A program made the position numbers and the translations under genes. From an uncultured Alphaproteobacteria bacterium (lineage in GTDB: Bacteria; Pseudomonadota; Alphaproteobacteria; Rhodobacterales; Rhodobacteraceae): a stretch of DNA of 64,000 nt. Shown here in pieces: positions 29,560 to 38,419 of the stretch; the first letter of the stretch is position 1, and every line of letters starts with the position of its first letter. Below the pieces are notes generated by a model, which saw nothing but the letters and a program-made list of their open reading frames with translations, was not told the origin of the DNA and did no database searches. The stretch lies in NCBI GenBank assembly GCA_902611605.1, contig CACMAH010000006.1, forward strand, positions 1 to 64,000, given 5' to 3'.

Positions 29560-30714
29560 ATGATGATTAAACAAGAATTAAAATCGGTATTAAAAGGGAT
29601 TGATCAGTCAAATGGACTGCCAAATAGAAACTATACTGACAACATTCAGTATAATATAGAGAAAAAATTATTAATTTTTGACCAATGGGCCGGTGTCGCT
29701 GTATCAGAGGATATTCCAAATGTTGGAGATGCTATACCAATTACTTTTGTAGGAGTTCCCCTTCTTCTTTTAAGAAACGAAAAAAGAGAACTAAAAGTTT
29801 TTCTAAATGTATGTAGACATCGTGGTATGATATTAATAAATAAACCAAAAAATGTTAGTGGTGCTATAAGATGCCCATATCATAGTTGGTGCTATTCTAA
29901 AAATGGAAATTTAATTAGTACACCACACGTTGGTGGACCAGGAAAGAATATACATAAAGGAATTAATAAGGAAAAATTAGGTCTATTAGAAATTAAAAGT
30001 CATATCTGGCAAAATATAATTTGGATTAATATTAATGGAAATGCTCCTGCTTTTGAGAATTATATGACAGATGCAATGAAACGATGGTCTGATTTTAATC
30101 AGGAACAATTTCATGGTGGAGAAGATAGTAAATTTCAACTAAAAGTAAAATGTAATTGGAAGTTAGCAGTTGAAAACTATTGTGAAAGTTATCATCTGCC
30201 ATGGGTTCACCCTGACCTAAATTCTTATTCAAGATTACAAGATCATTACAATATAGAAAATCCAGGATATTACTCTGGGCAAGGGACTTTACTTTATAAA
30301 CAAATAAAAGGTCCAAAAAATGTTAAATTTCCAAATTTTAAAAATTTATCAGAAAAATGGAAAAAATCTGCAGAATATTTGGCTATTTATCCAAATGTCT
30401 TATTAGGTGTTCATAAAGATCATACTTATTCAATAATTTTAATTCCTAAAGGACCAAATAAGACCATAGAAAAAGTTGATATATATTACTCAAAGAAAAT
30501 TACTGATACCAATCTCAGAAAAAGAAATACAAAACAATGGAAAAAAGTATTTAAAGAAGATATCTCTGTAGTGGAAGGCATGCAAAAAGGAAGAAAAGGC
30601 ATTCATTTTGATGGAGGAAAATTTTCACCAGTTATGGATGGGCCAACTCATTGTTTTCACAAGTGGGTTGCTTCAAATTTATTAACTGAAGAAAATAATC
30701 TACATGAAAAATAG
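29560..30714 (+). CDS. Rieske non-heme iron aromatic ring-hydroxylating oxygenase, alpha subunit
   Basis: CRHRGMILINKPKNVSGAIRCPYHSWCYSKNG Rieske motif; NWKLAVENYCESYHLPWVHPDL. Confidence 0.93.
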   Translation: MMIKQELKSVLKGIDQSNGLPNRNYTDNIQYNIEKKLLIFDQWAGVAVSEDIPNVGDAIPITFVGVPLLLLRNEKRELKVFLNVCRHRGMILINKPKNVSGAIRCPYHSWCYSKNGNLISTPHVGGPGKNIHKGINKEKLGLLEIKSHIWQNIIWININGNAPAFENYMTDAMKRWSDFNQEQFHGGEDSKFQLKVKCNWKLAVENYCESYHLPWVHPDLNSYSRLQDHYNIENPGYYSGQGTLLYKQIKGPKNVKFPNFKNLSEKWKKSAEYLAIYPNVLLGVHKDHTYSIILIPKGPNKTIEKVDIYYSKKITDTNLRKRNTKQWKKVFKEDISVVEGMQKGRKGIHFDGGKFSPVMDGPTHCFHKWVASNLLTEENNLHEK

Positions 30715-30922
30715 TAGAATAAATAAAAAAATTGCACTATATTTTAAGAAAAGAAGATATAACTACCTAGTAAAAATATTCGTAAGAAAATCAAAAAAAA
30801 CTAAAGATTTAGACAATGCTTGTTTTTTAGCTACACAGGCATACGTCTTGTCACTCGAGAGCAATAATCCTTTATCAAAAGGTTTATTAAATTTTTTAAA
30901 AAAATATAATAGAGAGAATTAA
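30704..30922 (+). CDS. Small basic hypothetical protein
   Basis: 72-aa ORF overlapping the Rieske gene stop; K-rich. Confidence 0.45.
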   Translation: MKNSRINKKIALYFKKRRYNYLVKIFVRKSKKTKDLDNACFLATQAYVLSLESNNPLSKGLLNFLKKYNREN

Positions 30923-30953
30923 TCTATAGAATTAGAAAAAATTATAGTTTGAA

Positions 30954-31916
30954 ATGGAATTAACTAAAAATAAAATAACTGAAATAGCTAAAGATGTAAT
31001 TGAAGTTGAATCAAACGCATTAAAAACTTTATCAGAAAATTTACCAAGTTGTTTCGAAAAATTTATTAATTCAGTATATAACTGTTCAGGTCGATTAGTT
31101 ATTTCTGGGATTGGCAAATCAGGTCATATTGCAAAAAAAATTTCTGCTACGTTTGCTAGCACTGGTACTCCTTCTTATTTCATTCACGCTGCAGAGGCAA
31201 GCCATGGAGACTTAGGAATGATAATGGAAGGTGATATTTGTATACTTATTTCTAATTCAGGCGAGACAATAGAGTTGAAAGACATATTAAATCATCTAAA
31301 GAGATTCTCTATACCTTTTGCCGTGATTTCGTCAAATCCTGAAAGTACATTAATGAAATCTGCTAATTTCCCACTAAATCTGCCATCTCAACCGGAAGTT
31401 TGCCCAATTGGTATGGCTCCTACTACATCTACAACCATGATGCTAGCTCTTGGAGATGCAATTGCGGTTAGTTTAATGCATAAAAGAAATTTTGATGTGA
31501 ATCAATTTAAGGTATTTCATCCTGGAGGAAAATTAGGAACACAAATGTTAAAAATTAAGGATTTAATGCATGGTAAAAATAAAATACCCACTGTAACTCC
31601 AGAAATGACTATGCAAGAATCCTTGCTAAAAATGACATCTAAAGGCTTTGGGTATGCAGTTGTAGTCAAAGAGAATAAAGTTAAGGGTGTAATATCAGAT
31701 GGAGATTTAAGAAGGAATATTAATCAATTATTTGACAAAAAAGCTGGTCAAATTGCTACAAAAAATCCAATTACTGTTAAAGAAGACATATTTGTTGCTG
31801 AAGCAATTAAGATAATGAATGATAATAAAATTGGTGTACTTGTAATAACGAATAATAAAAATGAACCAATAGGTATAACGCATATACAAGACTTACTAAA
31901 AGCTGGAGCAGTATAA
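30954..31916 (+). CDS. kdsD: Arabinose-5-phosphate isomerase (KpsF/GutQ family; SIS + CBS domains)
   Basis: GRLVISGIGKSGHIAKKISATFASTGTPSYFIHAAEASHGDLGMI. Confidence 0.96.
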   Translation: MELTKNKITEIAKDVIEVESNALKTLSENLPSCFEKFINSVYNCSGRLVISGIGKSGHIAKKISATFASTGTPSYFIHAAEASHGDLGMIMEGDICILISNSGETIELKDILNHLKRFSIPFAVISSNPESTLMKSANFPLNLPSQPEVCPIGMAPTTSTTMMLALGDAIAVSLMHKRNFDVNQFKVFHPGGKLGTQMLKIKDLMHGKNKIPTVTPEMTMQESLLKMTSKGFGYAVVVKENKVKGVISDGDLRRNINQLFDKKAGQIATKNPITVKEDIFVAEAIKIMNDNKIGVLVITNNKNEPIGITHIQDLLKAGAV

Positions 31917-31935
31917 ATTTTATTATAAAATTGAA

Positions 31936-31965
31936 GAGCCAGCAATACAATTGCATTACTGGCTC
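31936..31965 (-). terminator. Terminator-like hairpin on minus strand
   Basis: Minus strand GAGCCAGTAATGCAATTGTATTGCTGGCTC followed by TTCAATTTTAT. Confidence 0.5.
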
Positions 31966-32109
31966 AGAAGGGAGAATAGATGTCAAGGTATGATAATGTG
32001 AAACCTCCATCTTCTTCTCACAGAATTTATAGCAAAATTTATGCCAATATATTAAAATTTAGAAATTTGATAGCTTATCAATAACTATAAAGTTATTCTG
32101 TGGTCAAAG

Positions 32110-32148
32110 AAAAGCTTTCTATAAAGAAAGCTTTTCCTCCAACTTGCT
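32110..32148 (+). ncRNA. Candidate structured element sharing a motif with the 26221-26315 RNA
   Basis: AAAAGCTTTC-tataaa-GAAAGCTTTT stem followed by CCTCCAACTTGCT; GCTTTTCCTCCAACTTGCT (32130-32148) differs by one extra T from the minus strand of 26259-26276. Confidence 0.35.
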
Positions 32149-32208
32149 TATACCTATAATTGGTACATAATATAAAACGACCTGAAATAAAAAATATTAG
32201 AAATAAAT

Positions 32209-33129
32209 TTATTTATTTTTTACATTTTCAGTCAAAGGTATAGATGAAGTTAAACAAGAGTATCCTAATCCCCTATGAGCACTAGGATTTTCTCCAGAAA
32301 ATCTGTGATCCATAGGTTCTGAATATGGTTGAAAACGAGTATCGCAAGATAACCTTATTTTACCAGTTGTAGTATTGTTATCAAAAGAACCATGAACCGT
32401 AAACATGCCAAAAATCAAACAATCACCTGGTTCAAAATCACTAGTTAAAAAAAATGATTTTTTTCTAAAAACCAAATCAAGGGTGTTTTCTAAAATATGT
32501 CCTGGTTTGTTTTGGTTCAGATCAATATCATGATCTAAAAAATTTTCTTTTATATCTTGCCAATTATGTGAGTTTTTTAATATAAATAGTGTACCCTCAT
32601 TTTTTTTTATACTACTTAATGGTGTCCAACAGGATAATAATTTATCTGTACCCCTATTCATATAAGGATGATCAATATGTAAAGGGCTAGCTTTTCCTTT
32701 TATCACTGCTCGTAGCCAAGCAAAGGAAAAATGAGCAACTTTTTCCTTGAAAATATTTTCAAACAAATTGGTTATCTCTTTTCCATTAATTACTTTTCGA
32801 AGTTGATTTGATTCACTTATTTTTTGCCAAAATTTTCCTAATTCAAATTTAGTTGGATAAATTTTTCTACGAAAAGATAAACCTGAAAAAATACCGTTAT
32901 AATAAGGATCCTTTACTTCACCTACTTTATGTAGGTGTTTTAAAATAAAATCCTTAGCATTTTTTATATCTTCTTTACTGTATATATTTCGAATAAATAA
33001 ATAACCATCTTTTAATAAATTATGTTTTAAATCATCCGACATTTTACTAACATTTAATTCTTTAATAAGATAATTTGGAATTAATTGCTTATTAATAGAG
33101 TAAGAACTTATGGTTTTGGTCAAAATCAA
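32209..33129 (-). CDS. Phytanoyl-CoA dioxygenase family protein (Fe/2OG oxygenase)
   Basis: LLKDGYLFIRNIYS; PLHIDHPYMNRG; GDCLIFGMFTVHGSFDN; KIRLSCDTRFQ. Confidence 0.85.
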   Translation of the reverse strand: MILTKTISSYSINKQLIPNYLIKELNVSKMSDDLKHNLLKDGYLFIRNIYSKEDIKNAKDFILKHLHKVGEVKDPYYNGIFSGLSFRRKIYPTKFELGKFWQKISESNQLRKVINGKEITNLFENIFKEKVAHFSFAWLRAVIKGKASPLHIDHPYMNRGTDKLLSCWTPLSSIKKNEGTLFILKNSHNWQDIKENFLDHDIDLNQNKPGHILENTLDLVFRKKSFFLTSDFEPGDCLIFGMFTVHGSFDNNTTTGKIRLSCDTRFQPYSEPMDHRFSGENPSAHRGLGYSCLTSSIPLTENVKNK

Positions 33130-33167
33130 CCTTTCAAATATTACAAATAAGTATTTTAAAGATTAAT

Positions 33168-34493
33168 TCATTGTAGGTTTTTTTCTAGCCAATTACTAGG
33201 CAATGAATTATCAAAATAACTATCATACCATAATTTTTTAGAAATTCGTTTACCTAATAAGCTTTTGGATTTAAAAAATAGTTTTTTCTCTAAAGTAGAG
33301 AACTTTAATTTATCTGAGATATCATACTTTTTTCTTATAGTTCTACCGTCTTTAAGGATTACCATAACTTCTGACTCAGTTTCCAAGATTTTATCATCTG
33401 CTACAATTTTTACTTTGTTACAAGTTTTCAAAAGTTTTTTATTATGACAATTCGCATCAGAAAAGGTATCTAGCCTTGTGGTATTAAATTTATTCACAAG
33501 TAATGCTATAATCATTTTAAAACTAAATTTAATCTCAATCCCATTTTTTGGCTTTTCTATATTACATATCTTTAAATATTGTGGATTAATAAATACCTTT
33601 ATCCTATTGATTAAACTATCTTTTAGTTGATAATTACCTATTAAATAAATCAAACTCTCTATAACAGAATGTGTTCCATGACAACATGCATGAAACTTAA
33701 ATTTCACATCATTAATAAAATATTTTTTTCCTAAATTCATAAAGGCACAATCTTTGAATTCAGCGGAATAAGTTGTTCCATACCCATCTAATTTATCAAA
33801 AATATTAGTATCTGCTTTAATCCCTTTTTCTGCCATAAAGGCTGACTCTACACCTCTAGTTGCCGCAAAACCTACTTGTAATGGTTTTACCATGGATCCA
33901 AACTGGGCTTTTATTCCGCTTGAACTCGCTGAAGCAATTCCAATTGCATTCATTGTTTTCTTTTTTGATAATCCTAAAATATGTGCTGCAGCTACTGTTG
34001 ATCCAAAAATACCAGCAGTTGATGTTATATGGAATCCTTTATGGTAGTGTTTTCTTCCTAGCCAAATACCTATTCTGATCGCTGTTTCTATACCCACCAA
34101 TACTCCCTCCTTAAATAATTTTGCATTACTTTTCTTCTTATCCGATACGGCTAAAGCAGCAGAAATTACTATTGAAGATGTATGACCTAAGCTTCCAAAA
34201 TGTGTATCATCATAATCTAATGCATGACTTGTCACTGCATTTATTAATGTTGCTGATTTAATGGGTAAGCGATCTATCGATCCTATGACAAAAGCTTCTT
34301 TTTTTCCTCCATTACTTTTTTCTAAATTCTTTATAATTTTTGATACAGATTCATTTTGACCAGCTAATGCTACTGCTAACCAGTCCAATATTAGTAGCCT
34401 TAGAGTTTTTTTTGTCTTTTTTGGTATATTATCTAGAGTCTGTGAGCGAGTAAATTTTGCTATTTTTTTTATTATATTTACTTTTTTTTCCAA
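33168..34493 (-). CDS. MmgE/PrpD family protein
   Basis: NAVTSHALDYDDTHFGSLGHTSSIVISAALAVSD; GIASASSSGIKAQFGSMVKPLQVGFAATRGVESAFMAEKG. Confidence 0.93.
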   Translation of the reverse strand: MEKKVNIIKKIAKFTRSQTLDNIPKKTKKTLRLLILDWLAVALAGQNESVSKIIKNLEKSNGGKKEAFVIGSIDRLPIKSATLINAVTSHALDYDDTHFGSLGHTSSIVISAALAVSDKKKSNAKLFKEGVLVGIETAIRIGIWLGRKHYHKGFHITSTAGIFGSTVAAAHILGLSKKKTMNAIGIASASSSGIKAQFGSMVKPLQVGFAATRGVESAFMAEKGIKADTNIFDKLDGYGTTYSAEFKDCAFMNLGKKYFINDVKFKFHACCHGTHSVIESLIYLIGNYQLKDSLINRIKVFINPQYLKICNIEKPKNGIEIKFSFKMIIALLVNKFNTTRLDTFSDANCHNKKLLKTCNKVKIVADDKILETESEVMVILKDGRTIRKKYDISDKLKFSTLEKKLFFKSKSLLGKRISKKLWYDSYFDNSLPSNWLEKNLQ

Positions 34494-34622
34494 CTTTTAC
34501 TCCTGTATGACTTAAGTTGAAATTAATAATAACTCTAATTTGACCATAAGTTAGATATCAATATTGATAATCATTTTTATATATCAAAACAACTAGAAAA
34601 GTTTCGATTGATCTTATTTTTT

Positions 34623-34640
34623 GAATAGTGTACAGTATTC
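34623..34640. promoter_or_regulatory. 18-bp near-perfect palindrome upstream of umuDC (candidate SOS operator)
   Basis: GAATA-g-TGTACA-g-TATTC, 27 bp before the TTG start of umuD. Confidence 0.5.
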
Positions 34641-34666
34641 TAAAAACAGAAGAAGAGGAATAAATA

Positions 34667-35182
34667 TTGGGAAGCGGTGGTGCAAGAAAAGGAGCAGGAA
34701 GACCTAAGGGACAAGGAAAATATAAAGAACCTACAAAACCTGTTAGAATACCTGAGAGCATGATTACCGATGTAATGAAATATTTATCTGTCAAGGGATA
34801 TAGACTACCACTATATGCTTCAACAGTACAAGCAGGATTCCCATCCCCGGCAGATGACTATATTGAAGAGCAACTTGATTTGAACAAACACTTAATTAAA
34901 CATCCAACAGCAACTTTTTTTGTGCGAGCAGCTGGAGACTCTATGGTCGGAGCAGGAATTCATTCTGGTGATATATTAGTTGTTGATAGAAGTTTAGAAC
35001 CAAAACCAGGTAAAGTTGTAATTGCAGCAATAGACGGTCAATTAACAGTAAAGCGGCTATCTCAAACATCAAAAGGTTTATACTTAAAAGCAGAAAATGA
35101 CCAATATAAACCAATAAAAATTAATGAAATCAACGATATAATTATCTGGGGTGTAGTTACCAGTGTCGTTCATAAAGTTTGA
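34667..35182 (+). CDS. umuD: UmuD-like translesion polymerase V autoproteolytic subunit (S24/LexA family)
   Basis: GFPSPADDYIEEQLDLNKHLIKHPTATFFVRAAGDSMVGAGIHSGDILVVDRS; TTG start. Confidence 0.93.
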   Translation: MGSGGARKGAGRPKGQGKYKEPTKPVRIPESMITDVMKYLSVKGYRLPLYASTVQAGFPSPADDYIEEQLDLNKHLIKHPTATFFVRAAGDSMVGAGIHSGDILVVDRSLEPKPGKVVIAAIDGQLTVKRLSQTSKGLYLKAENDQYKPIKINEINDIIIWGVVTSVVHKV

Positions 35183-35188
35183 CAATTA

Positions 35189-36451
35189 ATGCCTATAATT
35201 TTTTCATTAGTTGACTGCAATAATTTTTATGCTTCATGCGAGAGAATCTTTAATCCTAACTTATCCAATAAGCCAATAGTTGTTTTATCCAATAATGATG
35301 GTTGCATTATTGCACGCTCAAATGAGGCAAAAGAACTAGGGATACCTATGGGTGCACCTTATCATCAAACCAAATATTTACTTAAAAAAAATAAAGTATC
35401 TGTATTTTCATCAAACTATCAACTATATGGCGATATCTCTCGAAGAGTAATGAGTAGTCTTTCTATGTTTGTACCAGAAATGGAAGTATATTCTATTGAT
35501 GAAGCTTTTTTAAGATTAGATAAATACTATGGAAAAGATCCCTACTCTCTTGCTTCAGACATACAATTAAAAGTTCTTAAATGGACGGGAATTCCAACAT
35601 CCCATGGAATAGCACCAACAAAAACATTAGCCAAAGTTGCAAATAAAATTGCCAAAAGATCCAATGGTAAAAATATATTTGATCTAACCAATCTTGATAC
35701 TCAAACCAAAATTTTAGCAAGATTACCAATAGAAGATATTTGGGGGATATCAAGTGGGTGGAGTAAAAAACTGCACAATATCGGGATTAAAAATGCGCTG
35801 CAATTGAGAGAAACTGACCCAAGCTTTATACGTAACCATTTAAGCGTAATAGGAGAAAGAATTGTATACGAACTTCGTGGTATTTCTTGCATTGGTTTAG
35901 ATAAAATAATGCCTAAAAAGAATATTTTATCTTCAAAGTCATTTGGGAAATTAATAACTGAATTAGAAGAAATAGAAGAGGCTTTAGCTAATTATACTTT
36001 TCGTGCCTGCCAAAAGTTAAGAAATCAAAATAGCAAAGCTCAAGGTATTTATGTTTTTATTAAAACCAATAAACATAGAATGAATGATCCCCAATACCGC
36101 AACTCAGCAACAAAAGAACTCCCCTACCCCTCGTCAGATTCAAGCTTAATTATTAAAACAGCAAAGCTATTACTACGAGAAATCTATCGACAAGGATTTA
36201 AGTATCAAAAATGCGGTATAATGCTTCTCGACCTTGTAGACTCTGATTATATACAAAATAATTTATTTGAAAAAATACCTCCTCAGAAAAAAGAAAACTT
36301 ATCAAGTATAATCGACGCGATTAATCAAAGTACTGGAAATGAAAGTATCTTCTACGCTTCTCAAGGTATTAAAAGGAGTTGGAAAATGCGTTGTAGCAAA
36401 AGGTCCCAGCGATATACAACGCAATGGAGAGAATTAGTAAAAGCATATTAA
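35189..36451 (+). CDS. umuC: UmuC-like Y-family DNA polymerase
   Basis: FSLVDCNNFYASCERIFNPNLSNKPIVVLSNNDGCIIARSNEAKELGI. Confidence 0.96.
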   Translation: MPIIFSLVDCNNFYASCERIFNPNLSNKPIVVLSNNDGCIIARSNEAKELGIPMGAPYHQTKYLLKKNKVSVFSSNYQLYGDISRRVMSSLSMFVPEMEVYSIDEAFLRLDKYYGKDPYSLASDIQLKVLKWTGIPTSHGIAPTKTLAKVANKIAKRSNGKNIFDLTNLDTQTKILARLPIEDIWGISSGWSKKLHNIGIKNALQLRETDPSFIRNHLSVIGERIVYELRGISCIGLDKIMPKKNILSSKSFGKLITELEEIEEALANYTFRACQKLRNQNSKAQGIYVFIKTNKHRMNDPQYRNSATKELPYPSSDSSLIIKTAKLLLREIYRQGFKYQKCGIMLLDLVDSDYIQNNLFEKIPPQKKENLSSIIDAINQSTGNESIFYASQGIKRSWKMRCSKRSQRYTTQWRELVKAY

Positions 36452-36497
36452 TAGAAAAAAAAATATTTCTTTGACTAACATGAAATTCAATATAAAG

Positions 36498-38348
36498 TCA
36501 CATCTCTGACTTTAGTTCTTCCAATTCTAGCCATCTTAACTCGTATTTATCTAACTTAGATCTTGCATCAGCAAGATTTTTAGAAGTTAAAAGAAACCCT
36601 TCGGGATCATTTAAATAAAAATTGGAATCTGAAAGATCTTTAGAAAAATTTTCAATTTCTTTTTCTTTTTCTTTAATTTTTAATGGCAGATTTTTTAATT
36701 CAAATTCTAATTTGAAAGAAAGCTTCTTAATACTTTTATTATCACTACCTTTTTCTTCTATTTTTTTAGATGATGAATTTTGTGTAGAACTATGATTAGT
36801 ACTCGATTCTTGTTTTTTGGATTTTTGATAATGAGAAAAATAATCAGAATATCCTCCGATATGCTGTTCAATATCACCATTTCCTTCAAAAGAAAGGATC
36901 TTTGTAACTGTTTGGTCAAGAAAATCTCTATCATGAGAAACTAATAATAAAGTTCCTGCGTAATTTATAAGAATTTCTTCCAACATATCCAATGTTTCCA
37001 TATCAAGGTCATTTGTAGGCTCATCTAAAATAAGACAAGATTTAGGATTAGCTAATATTTTAGAGAGTTGAAGCCTATTTTTTTGACCTCCTGACAAAGT
37101 AGAAACTTTGTCTAAAATTATACTCGATTCAAACATAAAATCTTTAAGATAACCATAAACATGTCGCATCTTGCCTCTAACATTTACATAATCACCACCA
37201 TTTGGAGCAAGTGTATCCTTTAAACTATAGTTATCATTTATATCACTCCTATTTTGGTCAAAATAGGAGTATTCAAAATCTTTTTTAATTTTTATACTTC
37301 CACTATCAACTTTTAATTCTTTTAATAAAAGTTTTAAAAAAGTTGTTTTGCCAGAACCATTCTGACCAATAATTCCAATACGGTCTCCTTTTTTAATGCG
37401 AAAATTAAATCCATTAAGGATTTTTAGTTTTTGTCCATCACTGTAAAATTCCTTATTTACATTATAAAACTCAGCAATTATTTTTGAATGACTATCAAAG
37501 TCTTTTATTGGTTCAATATGTATTTTCTTTGTTGTATGCCTAAAAGAACTTTCATCTTTTTTAAGCTTATCACGCATTTCCTTAACCTTATTAAGCCTTC
37601 TTACATTGCGTTTAACACGTGCCTTTACTCCTCTAGAAGCCCATTCAGCTTCTTGAGCTAATATCTGCTTTCTTCTAGCCAATTCTCGAGCTTCTTGTTC
37701 TAAAAGCATAGAAGACCATTCATCAAAAAATTTAAATCCACGTGAACAAACTCTTAACTTTCCTCGATCAATCCAAAATATTTGGTTCGAAATATTTTCG
37801 AGAAACCTTTTATCATGGGAAATGCAGATTAAAGATCCTCTATAACTATTAAGATAATTCTCTAACCAACTAATAGCATTAAGATCTAAATGATTCGTTG
37901 GTTCATCCAGTAATAATATTTCAGGCTCCTCTACTAAAGCCCTAGCTAAACCTGCTCTCCTAATTTGCCCTCCTGAAAGCATTTTCATTTTTGAAGAAAC
38001 ATTTAATTTTAAAGAATCTGCAATAATATCGACTTTATATTTATAAAGTTCTCTTTCTTCACCTAAAATATTGCTAAAGATAAAATCAAATACTGTTATT
38101 TCTTCATTAAAATTTATCTCCTGACCTAAGTACCCAATAGAAATACATGGTTCAACCCACTTCTCACCTTCATCCAAGCCCTTAACTCCTGAAATAACTT
38201 TCATGATTGTTGACTTACCTGCACCATTTTTACCAATCAAGGCAGTTCTTAAACCCTGATGAATGTTCAAGTCTAAATTCTCAAAAATTGGTGTCTCTTT
38301 ATAGATCACCATTGCATCTCTAATTGAAAGGAGTAGCTGTTGCGACAT
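36498..38348 (-). CDS. ABC-F family ATP-binding protein (Uup-like)
   Basis: Two ABC domains: GKNGAGKST...LSGGQIRRAGLARALVEEPEILLLDEPTNHLD and GQNGSGKTT...LSGGQKNRLQLSKIL. Confidence 0.95.
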   Translation of the reverse strand: MSQQLLLSIRDAMVIYKETPIFENLDLNIHQGLRTALIGKNGAGKSTIMKVISGVKGLDEGEKWVEPCISIGYLGQEINFNEEITVFDFIFSNILGEERELYKYKVDIIADSLKLNVSSKMKMLSGGQIRRAGLARALVEEPEILLLDEPTNHLDLNAISWLENYLNSYRGSLICISHDKRFLENISNQIFWIDRGKLRVCSRGFKFFDEWSSMLLEQEARELARRKQILAQEAEWASRGVKARVKRNVRRLNKVKEMRDKLKKDESSFRHTTKKIHIEPIKDFDSHSKIIAEFYNVNKEFYSDGQKLKILNGFNFRIKKGDRIGIIGQNGSGKTTFLKLLLKELKVDSGSIKIKKDFEYSYFDQNRSDINDNYSLKDTLAPNGGDYVNVRGKMRHVYGYLKDFMFESSIILDKVSTLSGGQKNRLQLSKILANPKSCLILDEPTNDLDMETLDMLEEILINYAGTLLLVSHDRDFLDQTVTKILSFEGNGDIEQHIGGYSDYFSHYQKSKKQESSTNHSSTQNSSSKKIEEKGSDNKSIKKLSFKLEFELKNLPLKIKEKEKEIENFSKDLSDSNFYLNDPEGFLLTSKNLADARSKLDKYELRWLELEELKSEM

Positions 38349-38419
38349 TATAAACCTTGTTCAAATTCTCGAATTTTTTTAATTGATTTATATTTCTTAA
38401 ATAGCCTATAAATCTTCTT

